A DNA stretch of 37,866 nucleotides, from positions 1 to 37,866 of the forward strand of contig NZ_AUFB01000036.1 of assembly GCF_000426285.1 (NCBI RefSeq), read 5' to 3'. This document shows, piece after piece, positions 1 through 9,900 of this stretch (position 1 is its first letter; each line of letters begins with the position of its first letter). The notes under the pieces are model-generated. The model was not told where the DNA came from. It made no database searches and was given only the letters and a program-made list of their open reading frames with translations. The DNA comes from Rhizobium leucaenae USDA 9039. GTDB taxonomy: Bacteria; Pseudomonadota; Alphaproteobacteria; Rhizobiales; Rhizobiaceae. Made by a program: the position numbers and the translations under genes.

Positions 1-195
1 GACCGCTATGAGCGGCGCTCGACGATCGTCACCAGTCAGGTGCCGCTGGATCGCTGGTGGGAAATTATTGCAAACCCCACACTCGCCGATGCCATATTGG
101 ACCGCCTCGTTCACAACGCCTATCGCATCGATCTCACCGGCGAAAGCATGCGAAAACAGCGTTCGCCAATAGCGTCCGAAACACTCCAAGCTTGA
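1..195 (+). CDS. istB: IS21-family IstB-like ATPase, C-terminal part
   Basis: Frame 1 is open from the first base and stops at TGA 193-195, giving 64 residues of a protein whose start lies outside the window. The residues (DRYERRSTIVTSQ, then a Trp-rich turn, PTLADAILDRLVHNAYRIDL and TGESMRK) match the well-conserved C-terminus of IstB, the AAA+ helper that activates the IstA transposase of IS21 elements. The Walker A and B motifs would lie to the left and cannot be seen. It is followed by the repeated terminal sequence of the element at 249-338. The family call is firm; which IS21 element it is cannot be said. Confidence 0.9.
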   Translation, partial: DRYERRSTIVTSQVPLDRWWEIIANPTLADAILDRLVHNAYRIDLTGESMRKQRSPIASETLQA

Positions 196-248
196 CCTGA
201 AACGAAACCCAACCCAACATCAACGGGACCCAGGATCAGTCCGAAAAA

Positions 249-338
249 TGGCCGGCTTCAAATCGGAACGGCGGCCGGAATGAAATCGGAATGACTGGCC
301 GGCTTCAAATCGGAATCGATGGCCGGCTTCATCGGAAT
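249..338 (+). repeat. Multiple terminal repeats of the IS21 element
   Basis: Four direct units are visible: 249-268 (TGGCCGGCTTCAAATCGGAA), 272-292 (a diverged copy, CGGCCGGAATGAAATCGGAAT), 296-316 (the same as the first plus a T) and 320-338 (a copy lacking two bases after TTC). The first and third are identical over 20 bases. The spacing of about 23-24 bases, roughly two helical turns, is what one expects of tandem IstA binding sites. Confidence 0.7.
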
Positions 339-368
339 ACGCATGCCGGAACTTGGAAGGCGCAGTTG

Positions 369-710
369 ATGAAGTGGGTCGCTCAATTCTTGACCTGGCT
401 GGGGCTGCTGTTTGCCGGCTGGTTTAACCCACCCTATAAAACCATCGTGGTCCAGGCCATTCTGCCGGAGAAGCTGAAAAGAAGGGCCGTCTATATAGTG
501 GAAGAGGACGGCTTCGAAGAGCAGGCGGCCATGCTTTGCCCACGCTGTCACGATCACATTCTCCACATGAACCTTCTTCCGGACGAGCGGCCGTGTTGGA
601 AAATCACTTGCCATGACGACGGGACGGCATCGTTGCATCCATCGGTTTGGCGGAAGAAGGACTGCGGTGTTCACTTCTGGCTCAGGCGCGGCCGAGTTCA
701 TTGGACTTGA
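369..710 (+). CDS. DUF6527-like small protein
   Basis: A 113-residue protein. ATG 369 is preferred because GGAAGG lies nine bases upstream; an earlier in-frame ATG at 291 would translate the IS21 repeats and is unlikely. The body carries CPRCHDHILHMNLLPDERPCW, then a dGt.SLhPSVwR stretch, C, HFwLR and GRVHW. This is the layout I know from DUF6527 proteins: a CPxC/H-type metal-binding motif followed by conserved PS and W residues. In other bacteria this family occurs near E2-like, ThiF/E1-like and multi-ubiquitin genes; none is seen here. The gene is convergent with the giant-protein operon, with 176 bases between the stops. Biochemical function is unknown, and the family call is from memory of the motif. 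Confidence 0.6.
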   Translation: MKWVAQFLTWLGLLFAGWFNPPYKTIVVQAILPEKLKRRAVYIVEEDGFEEQAAMLCPRCHDHILHMNLLPDERPCWKITCHDDGTASLHPSVWRKKDCGVHFWLRRGRVHWT

Positions 711-886
711 GTCGATACTGGCAGTGGGTGCTTTCTTCGACCCCTGGCGAGTTGGCTCGCGCGACTGAAAGGCTGCCCTGCTCTTTTCGTGGGGGTCCTG
801 GACCGGGGCCAGCTTGCGGTTTTGGTGTGAGCACATCGGTGCGATCGCCCCGTCTTGTGGAGCGACCGCCTCTATGGTCAGCTGAG

Positions 887-3800
887 CTATGTTTTCTCGA
901 GGAGTTTGCGAATGAAATCGCCGAGAGCCGACCTGCGGATATGCCCGGTCTTCGGATTCCAGCTTGTGACAAGGCCTGTTGCGCGCAGATCTGGGCCAAT
1001 GTCAACTAAATCGCAGCCGGTGTCCTCGCGCATGAGCTCGTCGAGGGTCTCGTAGTCCCCACCATCGGCAAGCTCCAGTATTCGGAGAGCCCGGCCCAGC
1101 GCACCCTGGAGGATGCCCGGCGGCGGACGGAGGACCGGCTGCCAAGATTGAGCGATTTCCATGGGATCGAGAGCCACCCTCATCTCCTTGATAAGCTTGA
1201 CCGTTTCTGTTGGGATGCCCCCGGTAACTTCGAGAATGATCTCTCTGAGAGAGGGAGTGTCGAGTTCAGATTTCTCGATTTGGTGTAGGTGCGCACGGAC
1301 CATTTCGGCGCCCCAAGCGGATAGGAACTGGCTTTGCTCCGCACGCCGGTTGGCGAGGCCCCGCATTTCGGCATCGGCAGCATCGAGGATGATCAGCGGG
1401 CGCACCCGGGACCCTAGCACGCGGGGTTGGCGTTCCAGCCAAGAGACCACGTCCGCAGCCTCCTTCGCGTTTTCCGGCTGGTAGACCACAAGGGAAAGCT
1501 GGCGGCCGCCCGGACGCGCCTGATCAATTTGCGCCCGGAGATCGCGTGTCGAGTTGGCAATATGCACAGGAGTCTCCTCATTGGGCGCACCGGGAAGACG
1601 TCCGGTTTCGGAGATGCGCTTAAGGGACTGCCCGACCTTCGACAGCCCCAGAAGCTCGAGGCCGCAGACGATCTGTACGGGCACGGTCTCGGAGCTGGCG
1701 TCGACAATACGCTCGATCTGCAGGTCGGTGAGGGGCGCGTATGGCCAGTCGTTCTGATTCAGCCCTGGGAGGTTGGCCGGGGCATAGCGGCGCCGGTGGA
1801 TCGAGCGGTCATAGGCGACAGTTGGGTCCTTCTCCTCGATCTCTGCGAGTGCGTGGTAAATATCCTCTTCTGAGCCAAGCATAGCGGCCACTTGGCGGGA
1901 ACCGAGAAGATACCTGTAGCGCTTAGTTTGCGGGATCGGCACGCGACCAAGAACACCCAGATCGAAAAGCTCTTCGAGCAGGGCCTCAAAGGCCGCTTGG
2001 GAGGGCAATTCGGAGGTCTTGGGCCAAAAGATCCTCGCTTCCTCTAACAACTCGTCGGGTCTAAAGCCCGTGACCCGCGCCTGGTGCTTCCCCTCGACGT
2101 TGAGGCGTCCGAGTGTGTAGGCCACGAGCGCGTAGCGCGGGTCCAGGTTAAGCGTTAGGTGGAACTTGTCCCGGATGCGGCTCTCGATCTGGTGGAAGCC
2201 CCGGTGCGTGAAGAGCGCCTCGCTCGCGATAGGCCAAAGCGGCCCGTCGGACGGGAGCTTGTAGGCCTTGCCGCTGCCGGCGCCGTGCAAAGTGGCGAGG
2301 AGTCCCTTCATGTATTCTTGAATGAGCGACGGGTAGTAATTCGCCCAGGCGAGGATCTCCTCCACGGCTTCGCGCGTCTCGAAGCGGAAGCCCGCGGCGC
2401 GCATAGGCGCCACCACGAGATCGTACGCGGCCCGCTTGTCGGCCTCCGTGCGGTTAAGGGGACCGATGCAGATCGGCTGACCAAGATGTGCAAGCGGGGA
2501 GTTTGGCTGCCTGTGCATACGTTGGACGTTGTGTAGACCCGCAAAGACGACCTTGAAGGCACGGCCCGTGTCTTCCATCAGCTCCTTGAGTTTGCTCAGT
2601 TCTGGATAGTCGTCGCGCGTGTCAGCATCCATGAAGCGGTCGGCCTCATCGAACATGCAGACGATCCGACCTTTGGGCTTCTTGGTGATCCAGGTGCGAA
2701 TGTCGCGAGACACGGCCTCGGCGGTGCGGCTTCCGGCTTTGACTATTTCGGGCGAGAGCATGTTGGCGAGATGCGCCCAGATCTCGGAGGTTTTCTCGGA
2801 ATTCCCAAGGGATTTCACCTCCCGCCGGATGACGAATTGGTCCTCCATGGGCTTGTGCCGCGTCCGCTCTACGTGACCGAGTAGGGCGGATTTACCCAGC
2901 TGGCGCCCGCCATAGACGAGACAGCCATCGGCTGTCTTCGACATGATAAAGCGGATTTCTTCCTCGCGTCCGAAGAACATCTCCGGCGGCAGCTGGCCAG
3001 CATCCGTTGTGTAGGGCTCAACCCGGCCAAAAGGCAAACCGCATTCGAAAATCGTACGCGCGCGAGTGTACCGGCGGGTTGCGGTAAAGGCGACGAGGGC
3101 CTCGTCGATCACGAGTGTGGGGATGGCGCCGGCGCGCAAGCGCTCTGCGAGCTCTTGACGTTTGGCAAGGTCGGCAACGCCCGAGAATAGGATGATGGCA
3201 GGAACTTCAGGGATAAGCGCCTTGACCGTCACTTCGGGCAATACGTCCTGTCCGACGAGAAGCAACCTGAATCCGGCCGTCGCTCTGGAGCCGAAAATGG
3301 GCGGCAGAAACCAGCCATCGGACCGAATGCCGCCGAAAAGTGTGCACTGCCAGGACCCGGTGCGGCCGAGGGGCCGAAGGTCGTGAATTTTCACATTCTC
3401 GAAACCGACCTCTTCGAAGAACTCGCGCACCTTGCCGCCGGCGGGCTGTTTTCCCGCCTCGGACCCTGCAATCGCGCGGTAGGTGGCGAGGAACTCGAGA
3501 CCCGCCGCGCGCCGGTCCTCTTCGATAAAGAGCGGACCCTCGCGGGAGAGTGCCTTCCGGAACGCTTCGGGCGAGCGTGGCCAGTCCGGCGATGCAGCCA
3601 GCGCCAGGAACTCCGGTGTGAAATCAGCGACCATGCCCTCGAGCTCGGTCTGGAAGGTGGCAGCGGAGCGGCCATCGCGCAGTTGGGCGATGCGATCCTC
3701 AATCGCTTCTATGGTGAGCTCGTCGAACGCGGAGAGAAGGGCGGCGGCCTCCTCAGAGTTCTGGTCGGTGCGATATTGCCAGATCCGCTCTGTCTGATCG

Positions 3801-6800
3801 CTGCGGATGTTGGCCTCAATCTCGCTGGAGATGTCGTCAAGCTCGATCGTACTGGTCTGGACGTCGGCGAGATCGTGGATCTCGGAGCCATCCTTAATCG
3901 CTGTCAGGCGTGCGAGCGCCAACTCGCACCATTTCAGGCGGCTGGAGATCAAGTCTTGGTGGTTGTAGTCGACTTTTGCCAGTCTCTTGAGACGCCGCTC
4001 GCGGCGCTCAATCTCGGTTTGCCAGGTCTCGGCGAAGGAGACCATGTCGTTGCGGATGTCATCGTGGGCATCAATGTCAAAGCGGGACGCCAGCCGAACA
4101 GCGGTATCAAATGCTGCTTCCTGGCGGGCGCGCAGCAGTGCTACATCGGGACTTGGTATACCGCTCTCCGTTAGTGCGTTGAGAAACGCATCGAAGCGGA
4201 AGTCTGGCTGATCGAGCACATCGCGGACGGCAGCCGGCAGTAGATCCCGCTCGGCGGTCAGTGCCTCTTCAAGCGTGGCGAAGGAGCCGGTATCGTCGCC
4301 CTGGAGCGCGCGAAGCGTCTCTTCTATTTGCTTGATGATCCAGTACGCGACTGCGGTGTGGAGCGGGTCGTCTTCCTTTCTGGTTTCGCGGTGAAGACCC
4401 TGGATCGCCTTCTCAAGCCGTGACTGGAGGTTGCCAACGATCGTGCGAACGCGGGCCTGTGATTTCTGGCCCTGGGAGTGCTCGCGCTCGGCGGCGCGCA
4501 CCCAGCCATCGAGAAGCCCGAGCGGCTCGTCGAATTGTCGATACAGATATTCAATGCCCTTTGGATGGAGTCGGGCGTCATTGCGCCTAGTGACCGCGGC
4601 GAACTCGACAGAACGATCGTCGATGTCCGATTGTGACGAGAGATCTTCAACTGCCTTGCGCGCAAGGACAACCGCATTAGCTGCGCCGGACTCGATTGCG
4701 GCACGCGCAGATCCGATGGGTCCGTTCTCAGACACGACGTAATGCATGAACGCTGTGGCGAACGGCCAGCGCGAAGTCTTCTGCGCGCACGCGTCACACC
4801 ATTCGGCCAACTGCGCGGCGATGCGCTTTTTCTGGGGAGCGCGCGGCGCGCCAGAGATACGTGCGAGTTCGTCTGCATCAGGTGGGAAATCATAGTCGAG
4901 ATCGGCGATTGCCTCCGTTGCCTGCTGGAGGTGCTGACCAAGGCTGCCGCGGCAAAGGTCCCGTAGGTTGGCGCGGAATCCTGAGGACTTTTCGATGATT
5001 GCGGGACGGATCAAAGCGCCCAAGACCAGGACGGAGCCTAGGGCGCCAAGTCGCTCGCCCATCGCTCGGTTGGCAATGGACAGAAAGCGTTCAGTGTCGA
5101 AGCCATATTCGCGGTGCGGCGCCCGGCTGCCGGCGGCTGTGCGCAAGGCCGAGGCTTCCAGAGCCCAGACTTGCCCATGTGCCTCAAATGCATCAGCGGC
5201 CTCCGCAGCGATGCCAACGAGGTCACGCCGTACGAGATCGGCAAGTACCTCTCGGGAGACCGGCAGGATCGTTACTTCGCGTGCGCGATCGTCATCGGCC
5301 TGTGTCGGCTCGTCATCCGCCGCGGCCTCAATCGCCTCGGGCTCCACTCTTGGTGGCTCTGAGATCTGGTCTTCCGAGGGTTCGGAATCGACGACGGATG
5401 GAGTGGGCCCAGCTTTCGCAGGCGCGTCGTCCGCCTCGTGTGCGATGTCGATCCCGTGCAACGCGAATGTAATCGGGGCCTCGGCGGCGAGCGCCTGCTT
5501 TTCATTCGCTTCGTTCGACAGAACCTCGGTCGTTACGGCGACGACCTCGGCCGCTTGGGAGACGGGATCACCGTCAACTGGTTCGTCGGTGCTGATCTTG
5601 TCGTCCTCAACGGCGACCGGTCCAGTCTCGTCGTTCGGGTCGTCCGGCTCTTCGTCGTCGTCGTGCGGTGCTTCGCCGGAGGCAGCGTGTAGAGCCTCTA
5701 GTAACGCTTCCTGTTCCGTTTCCGCTCCCGACAAGATTGCGCGCAGGAGATCCACGACCTTATCGCAAGCTTCACGCTCTGCAGCGAGAGCCTCTTTCGC
5801 CGTCTTGGCCTTGGGCGCAAGCTCGGCCAAGAGGGTGAAATTTTCCTCCTCGGTCGCGCTCTGGATCTGCTCGCGCAGCTCGGCGACGGCCTCTTCCATT
5901 GCGGCGATCGCCATCTCCCTTGCACGCATCTGCGTCGCGAGCCCTTCGTCGAGCGCCGTGGAGAGGGTGGAGACCGCGTCGTCGCTGACGCTGTCCCGAT
6001 CATAGTCAATCTTGAAGCGGTCTATCTGCGCGAGCACCTTGTCCCGACGGGGAACATGCAGGCGCTTCGCCATCTCTGAGCCTACGACGGAAAGATGCGC
6101 AATAAGGTCGAATGTCTCGGTCTGCGATGCTTCGTCGAGAAGGCATGAGATCGCCCGGAGGGTCCTTGTCACATGCTGCTGTATGAGCTCGGACGTCGCG
6201 TCGGGATACTGCTTCATCCATTCCATGATGCGTGCACCGTGCGCGGTCCAGTCATCGACAGCATCCAGACTTCCGAGCTTGGTTTCGACGATCTCCTCCG
6301 GGCCATCGTACACGAGGATCTTCATGGCCTCGGCAGTCACGTCACCAGCATCCATCGTGTCGACCCTTTCGAAATACGAGGTGATGGCGTATTCGCAGAA
6401 GGCGCCGACGGCAACGTCTGGAGCCACGGGAAGTGAGGTGAGTTCGCCGAGACGGCTATGGAGTTCTGGGTGGTTCTTGAGCCGAAGCTTGATTAGAGGC
6501 AGTTTCGAAAGCACCTGCGCGGTCTTTTGGTGCTTCCTGTTCCTCTGTGCGCGGCCTCCGAGGCGCTTGTCGCTCACGATTGTCTCAAGAACAGGAAGTA
6601 CCCAAGGCTCATCTTCAACCCGCCTGAGGATCGCCTCGTACACCGCTTTCGAGTCCCGGGGATCGACGTCGAGCCGTATCGCGGCCACGATCGCGCGCAG
6701 ATCGCGCAGCGTGAAGTGGGCGGCGGCGGCAAAGTAGGCCGGCGCCTCGGGGCAGACCGCAAGGATCGGGAAGCCACCAAACCTCGGAGGGGGCGTCCAG

Positions 6801-6922
6801 CCATCTTCCGACCAGCCGGCCATCACCAGACAAGCCGGCGGCGGAGAAACGATCGTGTCGTGCTTTCGAAACGGAAGACGTCCGGCGAGAGTGGGATGGT
6901 CAGACTTGAAGTCTTTGGGCAT
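887..6922 (-). CDS. Giant STAND-like AAA ATPase (2011 aa), third gene of the putative defence operon
   Basis: A 2011-residue protein starting at ATG 6922, 23 bases after the helicase stop, with only a weak ribosome site. Residues 1-320 are mostly helical. Residues 325-395 are Glu/Ala/Lys-rich and likely coiled coil. Residues about 415-550 form an acidic, proline-containing linker. A long helical region follows. Near 1318 a PPEMFFGREEEI stretch leads into the P-loop GGRQLGKS (1338-1345), with Walker B CMFDEAD (1423-1428) and then GLHNV and a WANYYPSLIQEY element, the order typical of signal-transducing (STAND) NTPases. A winged-helix-like segment and about 400 further residues finish the protein. 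No nuclease, TIR or protease motif was recognised, so the effector, if there is one, is unidentified. The P-loop ATPase call is secure; the STAND assignment is inferred. Confidence 0.85.
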   Translation of the reverse strand: MPKDFKSDHPTLAGRLPFRKHDTIVSPPPACLVMAGWSEDGWTPPPRFGGFPILAVCPEAPAYFAAAAHFTLRDLRAIVAAIRLDVDPRDSKAVYEAILRRVEDEPWVLPVLETIVSDKRLGGRAQRNRKHQKTAQVLSKLPLIKLRLKNHPELHSRLGELTSLPVAPDVAVGAFCEYAITSYFERVDTMDAGDVTAEAMKILVYDGPEEIVETKLGSLDAVDDWTAHGARIMEWMKQYPDATSELIQQHVTRTLRAISCLLDEASQTETFDLIAHLSVVGSEMAKRLHVPRRDKVLAQIDRFKIDYDRDSVSDDAVSTLSTALDEGLATQMRAREMAIAAMEEAVAELREQIQSATEEENFTLLAELAPKAKTAKEALAAEREACDKVVDLLRAILSGAETEQEALLEALHAASGEAPHDDDEEPDDPNDETGPVAVEDDKISTDEPVDGDPVSQAAEVVAVTTEVLSNEANEKQALAAEAPITFALHGIDIAHEADDAPAKAGPTPSVVDSEPSEDQISEPPRVEPEAIEAAADDEPTQADDDRAREVTILPVSREVLADLVRRDLVGIAAEAADAFEAHGQVWALEASALRTAAGSRAPHREYGFDTERFLSIANRAMGERLGALGSVLVLGALIRPAIIEKSSGFRANLRDLCRGSLGQHLQQATEAIADLDYDFPPDADELARISGAPRAPQKKRIAAQLAEWCDACAQKTSRWPFATAFMHYVVSENGPIGSARAAIESGAANAVVLARKAVEDLSSQSDIDDRSVEFAAVTRRNDARLHPKGIEYLYRQFDEPLGLLDGWVRAAEREHSQGQKSQARVRTIVGNLQSRLEKAIQGLHRETRKEDDPLHTAVAYWIIKQIEETLRALQGDDTGSFATLEEALTAERDLLPAAVRDVLDQPDFRFDAFLNALTESGIPSPDVALLRARQEAAFDTAVRLASRFDIDAHDDIRNDMVSFAETWQTEIERRERRLKRLAKVDYNHQDLISSRLKWCELALARLTAIKDGSEIHDLADVQTSTIELDDISSEIEANIRSDQTERIWQYRTDQNSEEAAALLSAFDELTIEAIEDRIAQLRDGRSAATFQTELEGMVADFTPEFLALAASPDWPRSPEAFRKALSREGPLFIEEDRRAAGLEFLATYRAIAGSEAGKQPAGGKVREFFEEVGFENVKIHDLRPLGRTGSWQCTLFGGIRSDGWFLPPIFGSRATAGFRLLLVGQDVLPEVTVKALIPEVPAIILFSGVADLAKRQELAERLRAGAIPTLVIDEALVAFTATRRYTRARTIFECGLPFGRVEPYTTDAGQLPPEMFFGREEEIRFIMSKTADGCLVYGGRQLGKSALLGHVERTRHKPMEDQFVIRREVKSLGNSEKTSEIWAHLANMLSPEIVKAGSRTAEAVSRDIRTWITKKPKGRIVCMFDEADRFMDADTRDDYPELSKLKELMEDTGRAFKVVFAGLHNVQRMHRQPNSPLAHLGQPICIGPLNRTEADKRAAYDLVVAPMRAAGFRFETREAVEEILAWANYYPSLIQEYMKGLLATLHGAGSGKAYKLPSDGPLWPIASEALFTHRGFHQIESRIRDKFHLTLNLDPRYALVAYTLGRLNVEGKHQARVTGFRPDELLEEARIFWPKTSELPSQAAFEALLEELFDLGVLGRVPIPQTKRYRYLLGSRQVAAMLGSEEDIYHALAEIEEKDPTVAYDRSIHRRRYAPANLPGLNQNDWPYAPLTDLQIERIVDASSETVPVQIVCGLELLGLSKVGQSLKRISETGRLPGAPNEETPVHIANSTRDLRAQIDQARPGGRQLSLVVYQPENAKEAADVVSWLERQPRVLGSRVRPLIILDAADAEMRGLANRRAEQSQFLSAWGAEMVRAHLHQIEKSELDTPSLREIILEVTGGIPTETVKLIKEMRVALDPMEIAQSWQPVLRPPPGILQGALGRALRILELADGGDYETLDELMREDTGCDLVDIGPDLRATGLVTSWNPKTGHIRRSALGDFIRKLLEKT

Positions 6923-6945
6923 TCTGTCTGTCTTTCATCGGGTCG

Positions 6946-9900
6946 TCACAGGTTCCATTTCAGGTCGAGCTCGACACCGGCGTCGACCAGGATCGACTCG
7001 ATCCACGCAAGCGCGGGTCGACGCTCGAACTCCGGCCAGAAGCGCTGGTTGGAATAGTCGTTCAGGCAGCGTGTGCAGCTAGTGATGCAGTCCGGGTTCT
7101 CGCAGTTGAGGATCTTCCGCGCCGAGAGCAGGAGATCGCGCGCGAGGTAGCCATCCTCGTTCGTGAGCCGAGTCGCGTAGCCGGCACCTCCAGATACGGA
7201 GTCATAGAGCACGACGACGAGGCGGCCGTCGAGTCTCTGGATCAGAGCGCGCAGATCCCTTGGGTCTGTCTCGAGCAGATCGGCGGCGCCCAGCCTCAGA
7301 GCCTCCTGGAGTGTCCGGTCGAGTTTGGCGTCAGGGGGAATGGTATCGCCGTTCGGCGTGCGCGGCACGCCTTCGAACAGGAGGCCGCGGACGTCGGTTT
7401 CGAAGACGTGTGCAAGGTCGATCGGGTAGATCGGTTTGCTCGGATCGTATCGGCATGTTTGGCCGCTGCGAGGATTGTCATGGGCCGGAAGAAATGACTG
7501 CTGCTGCCATGCCCGGTCGGGGCCATGTCCACGAACGGGAATCGCGTGTTCGCAATTATGGCACCAAGCAAAGCCGCCACCGTGCTTGCCGCGATTGACG
7601 GTGATGATGCGGCCGAGTTCATCGTCGGGCCGGTTCGAGCCCGGCGCGTGGAAGGTGAGAATGCCGGGCAGATCGGTAGGAGTGTATTTCCACCGTGGAG
7701 CTTCAGTAAGAAGGAGGGCCTCGTCAGATACGGTCGAGCGGATGCGGCTAGCGCCCGGATCGCGCCCTTGGCCGTCGGAAACAGAAGTCAAAAAGCCGTG
7801 CGGCCTGATAAAGGCGCGGGTGGCATTGACCTTGGCGAACTGTGCCCCGCATTGGTGGCAGGTGTCCTCTGGGTCCTTGCCTTGGGGTGTGATCTGGGGT
7901 GAGCGGCAGAGTTCGCAGACACGATAGCGGGCACGCTCGATGAAGGCATCGTCTCCGGTGAATTTCGACCGCTTCGAGATGCCGTCGCTGGTCCAGACGC
8001 GGCCACCGGCAACGATTTCCGCGCCGGGGGCATATTCCGAGATCCCGATCGAACCGTCGCGATCGAGCTCAAGGACGGCGGTGTCGGGGGTCTGGCCCGC
8101 GGTGTTAAGCACCTCGAGGGAGACAGAGTGGACGGGGAAGGAGTAGGTCGGGATGACCGCCCGCCGCGAAAGTTGATCGATCAGGAACTGGCTCATGTAG
8201 AGGCGTTGTTGGGTACGCAAGACACCAAGAGCGCGGTCGATCTTTTGGAATTGGTCGGAGGCCGTCTTGTCGAGCTCGGCCCGCCGGATCTCCAGGTCAT
8301 CGATGGCTTCCTGCATTAGGCTCCATCGACCCCAGATTATGTCGGCGAAGCGGGCGAGCCGATCGCGCATCGTTGTCGCGAGTCCGGCAGGGTCGAGGGC
8401 TATTCCTGAAAGATCGGGCGGGAGGCGATCCGCGAGGCGCGCAGCCCTTTCGATGTCGGCATCGGCGCTGGAAAGCCAGGTCTCAAGATCCGTATCGAAG
8501 TCGTTGCGCGCCTCTGCCGTAAGCGCTTCGGCGAAGACGTCACGCAGACGGGGCGACCCGGGGCGATCGTAGGAGGCGAGGCGATGTTCCAAGAATCGCG
8601 CCAGGAGCATCGATAGCTGGTGGCGCTGGAAGAAGCCGGCATTGTCGAGGCTGAGATAGGGGATGATGGGCTGGGCTGCGAGATATTCGGAGAACTTTTC
8701 GAACACTGCGCGGTCGTAGCGTCCTGACCGGGCCGTCGTGAGGACGATCGGCGCGACTTGGGCGCGACGACCGGCTCGGCCTGCCCGTTGCTGGTAGTTG
8801 GCAATCGAGGGCGGGACGTTCTTACACAGGACCGACTCGAGATCGCCTAGGTCGACGCCCATTTCCATGGTCGTAGTGCAGGAGAGAAGATTGACCTCGC
8901 CTGCCTTGAAGTACTCCTCGATGTCGGAACGCACCTCGCCGGCGATCGCGGCCGTGTGCTCGCGTGCAATCCCCATGCATGGATGCTCGCGGTAACGAGC
9001 CACGTAGTGGTTCCTAGATGCGAGATCTCGGCGCTCGGCGGGCGTGATCTGTCGCAGCGTGCCGTCGCACCCTATGGACTGGCAGACTCCGGCTGTGTCG
9101 AACTGGGTGCGGCTGCCACAGGCGAGGCACTGGAAGAGCTGGACATCGTTTCCGGGCACAACAAAAAGCGAGCGATCGAATTTAAGGCCGCGCCCCACGC
9201 CGTGCTTTGCGGTCATCGACCTGGGATGTTCGATCGCCTTCCAGAACTCGGTCAGGATGTCCCTGATCTGGTTGTCGTCGATCGTCGCATTGCAGGCGTC
9301 TGCCATCTTCTTTAGCAGAGCAGTGAACCTGTTAGGCTTGCCCGCGGCCGGAACGAGGTTGAGCGGCAGGTTCGTATGGGGATTGCGTTCGCGGGTGACG
9401 CAGCGGTTCTGCTGTGATGCGATCCGGGTCCAGATCGACTCGTCGGTGAGGTCAATCATGCCCGACTCGCGTTCGGCAATGGCGCGATGCTCCCGTATCA
9501 TCTTGAGCAGGTAGCGGACGAAGGCTTCGGCATGGGGCTGTAGCGGGTCCGGCATCGCGCGCTGCACCGCCCAGACGGGACGCTCGATCTGGGTGTAATC
9601 GATCCCGATCAGGCCAAATCCCTCGAGACTGAGGCGACCGCGACCGAAGACCGTGATCTCTGCGACTATGAGAGCCTTCAGGCGGAGCAGCTCATTCGAG
9701 CCGGTCTCGAGCTCGGGAACTACGCCTGGCCGATAGAGGCGAAGGCCATCGGCACGAAGCTCCCTCAGGACTGCGCCCACGAGGTTGTCAATATCCATCC
9801 GCCCGCCAGATTCGATGGCGCGCAGCATGGCACTTCGGACGGCCTGTTCGCGCGAGGTGCGCTCGAAGAAAGGCGCAAAGAAGGCTGCGTCCTGCCGATT

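Larger units (their letters stand above)
1..340 (+). mobile_element. Right part of an IS21-family insertion sequence
   Basis: The segment holds the istB 3' end and, 50 bases after its stop, a cluster of related 19-21-base units built on TGGCCGGCTTCAAATCGGAA. IS21 elements characteristically carry several copies of a short repeat inside each end, where the transposase binds. The outer limit is taken as the end of the last unit (about 338-340). A target duplication cannot be checked because the left end is not in the window. Confidence 0.7.

Noticed and set aside
3383..4174. Plus-strand frame of 263 codons
   Set aside because: Antisense to the same ATPase gene, with no motif; a shadow.
4968..6005. 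Long plus-strand frame of 345 codons
   Set aside because: It is Ser/Arg-rich, lies entirely antisense to the 2011-aa ATPase (opposite its acidic and coiled-coil region) and has no ribosome site; a GC-rich shadow.
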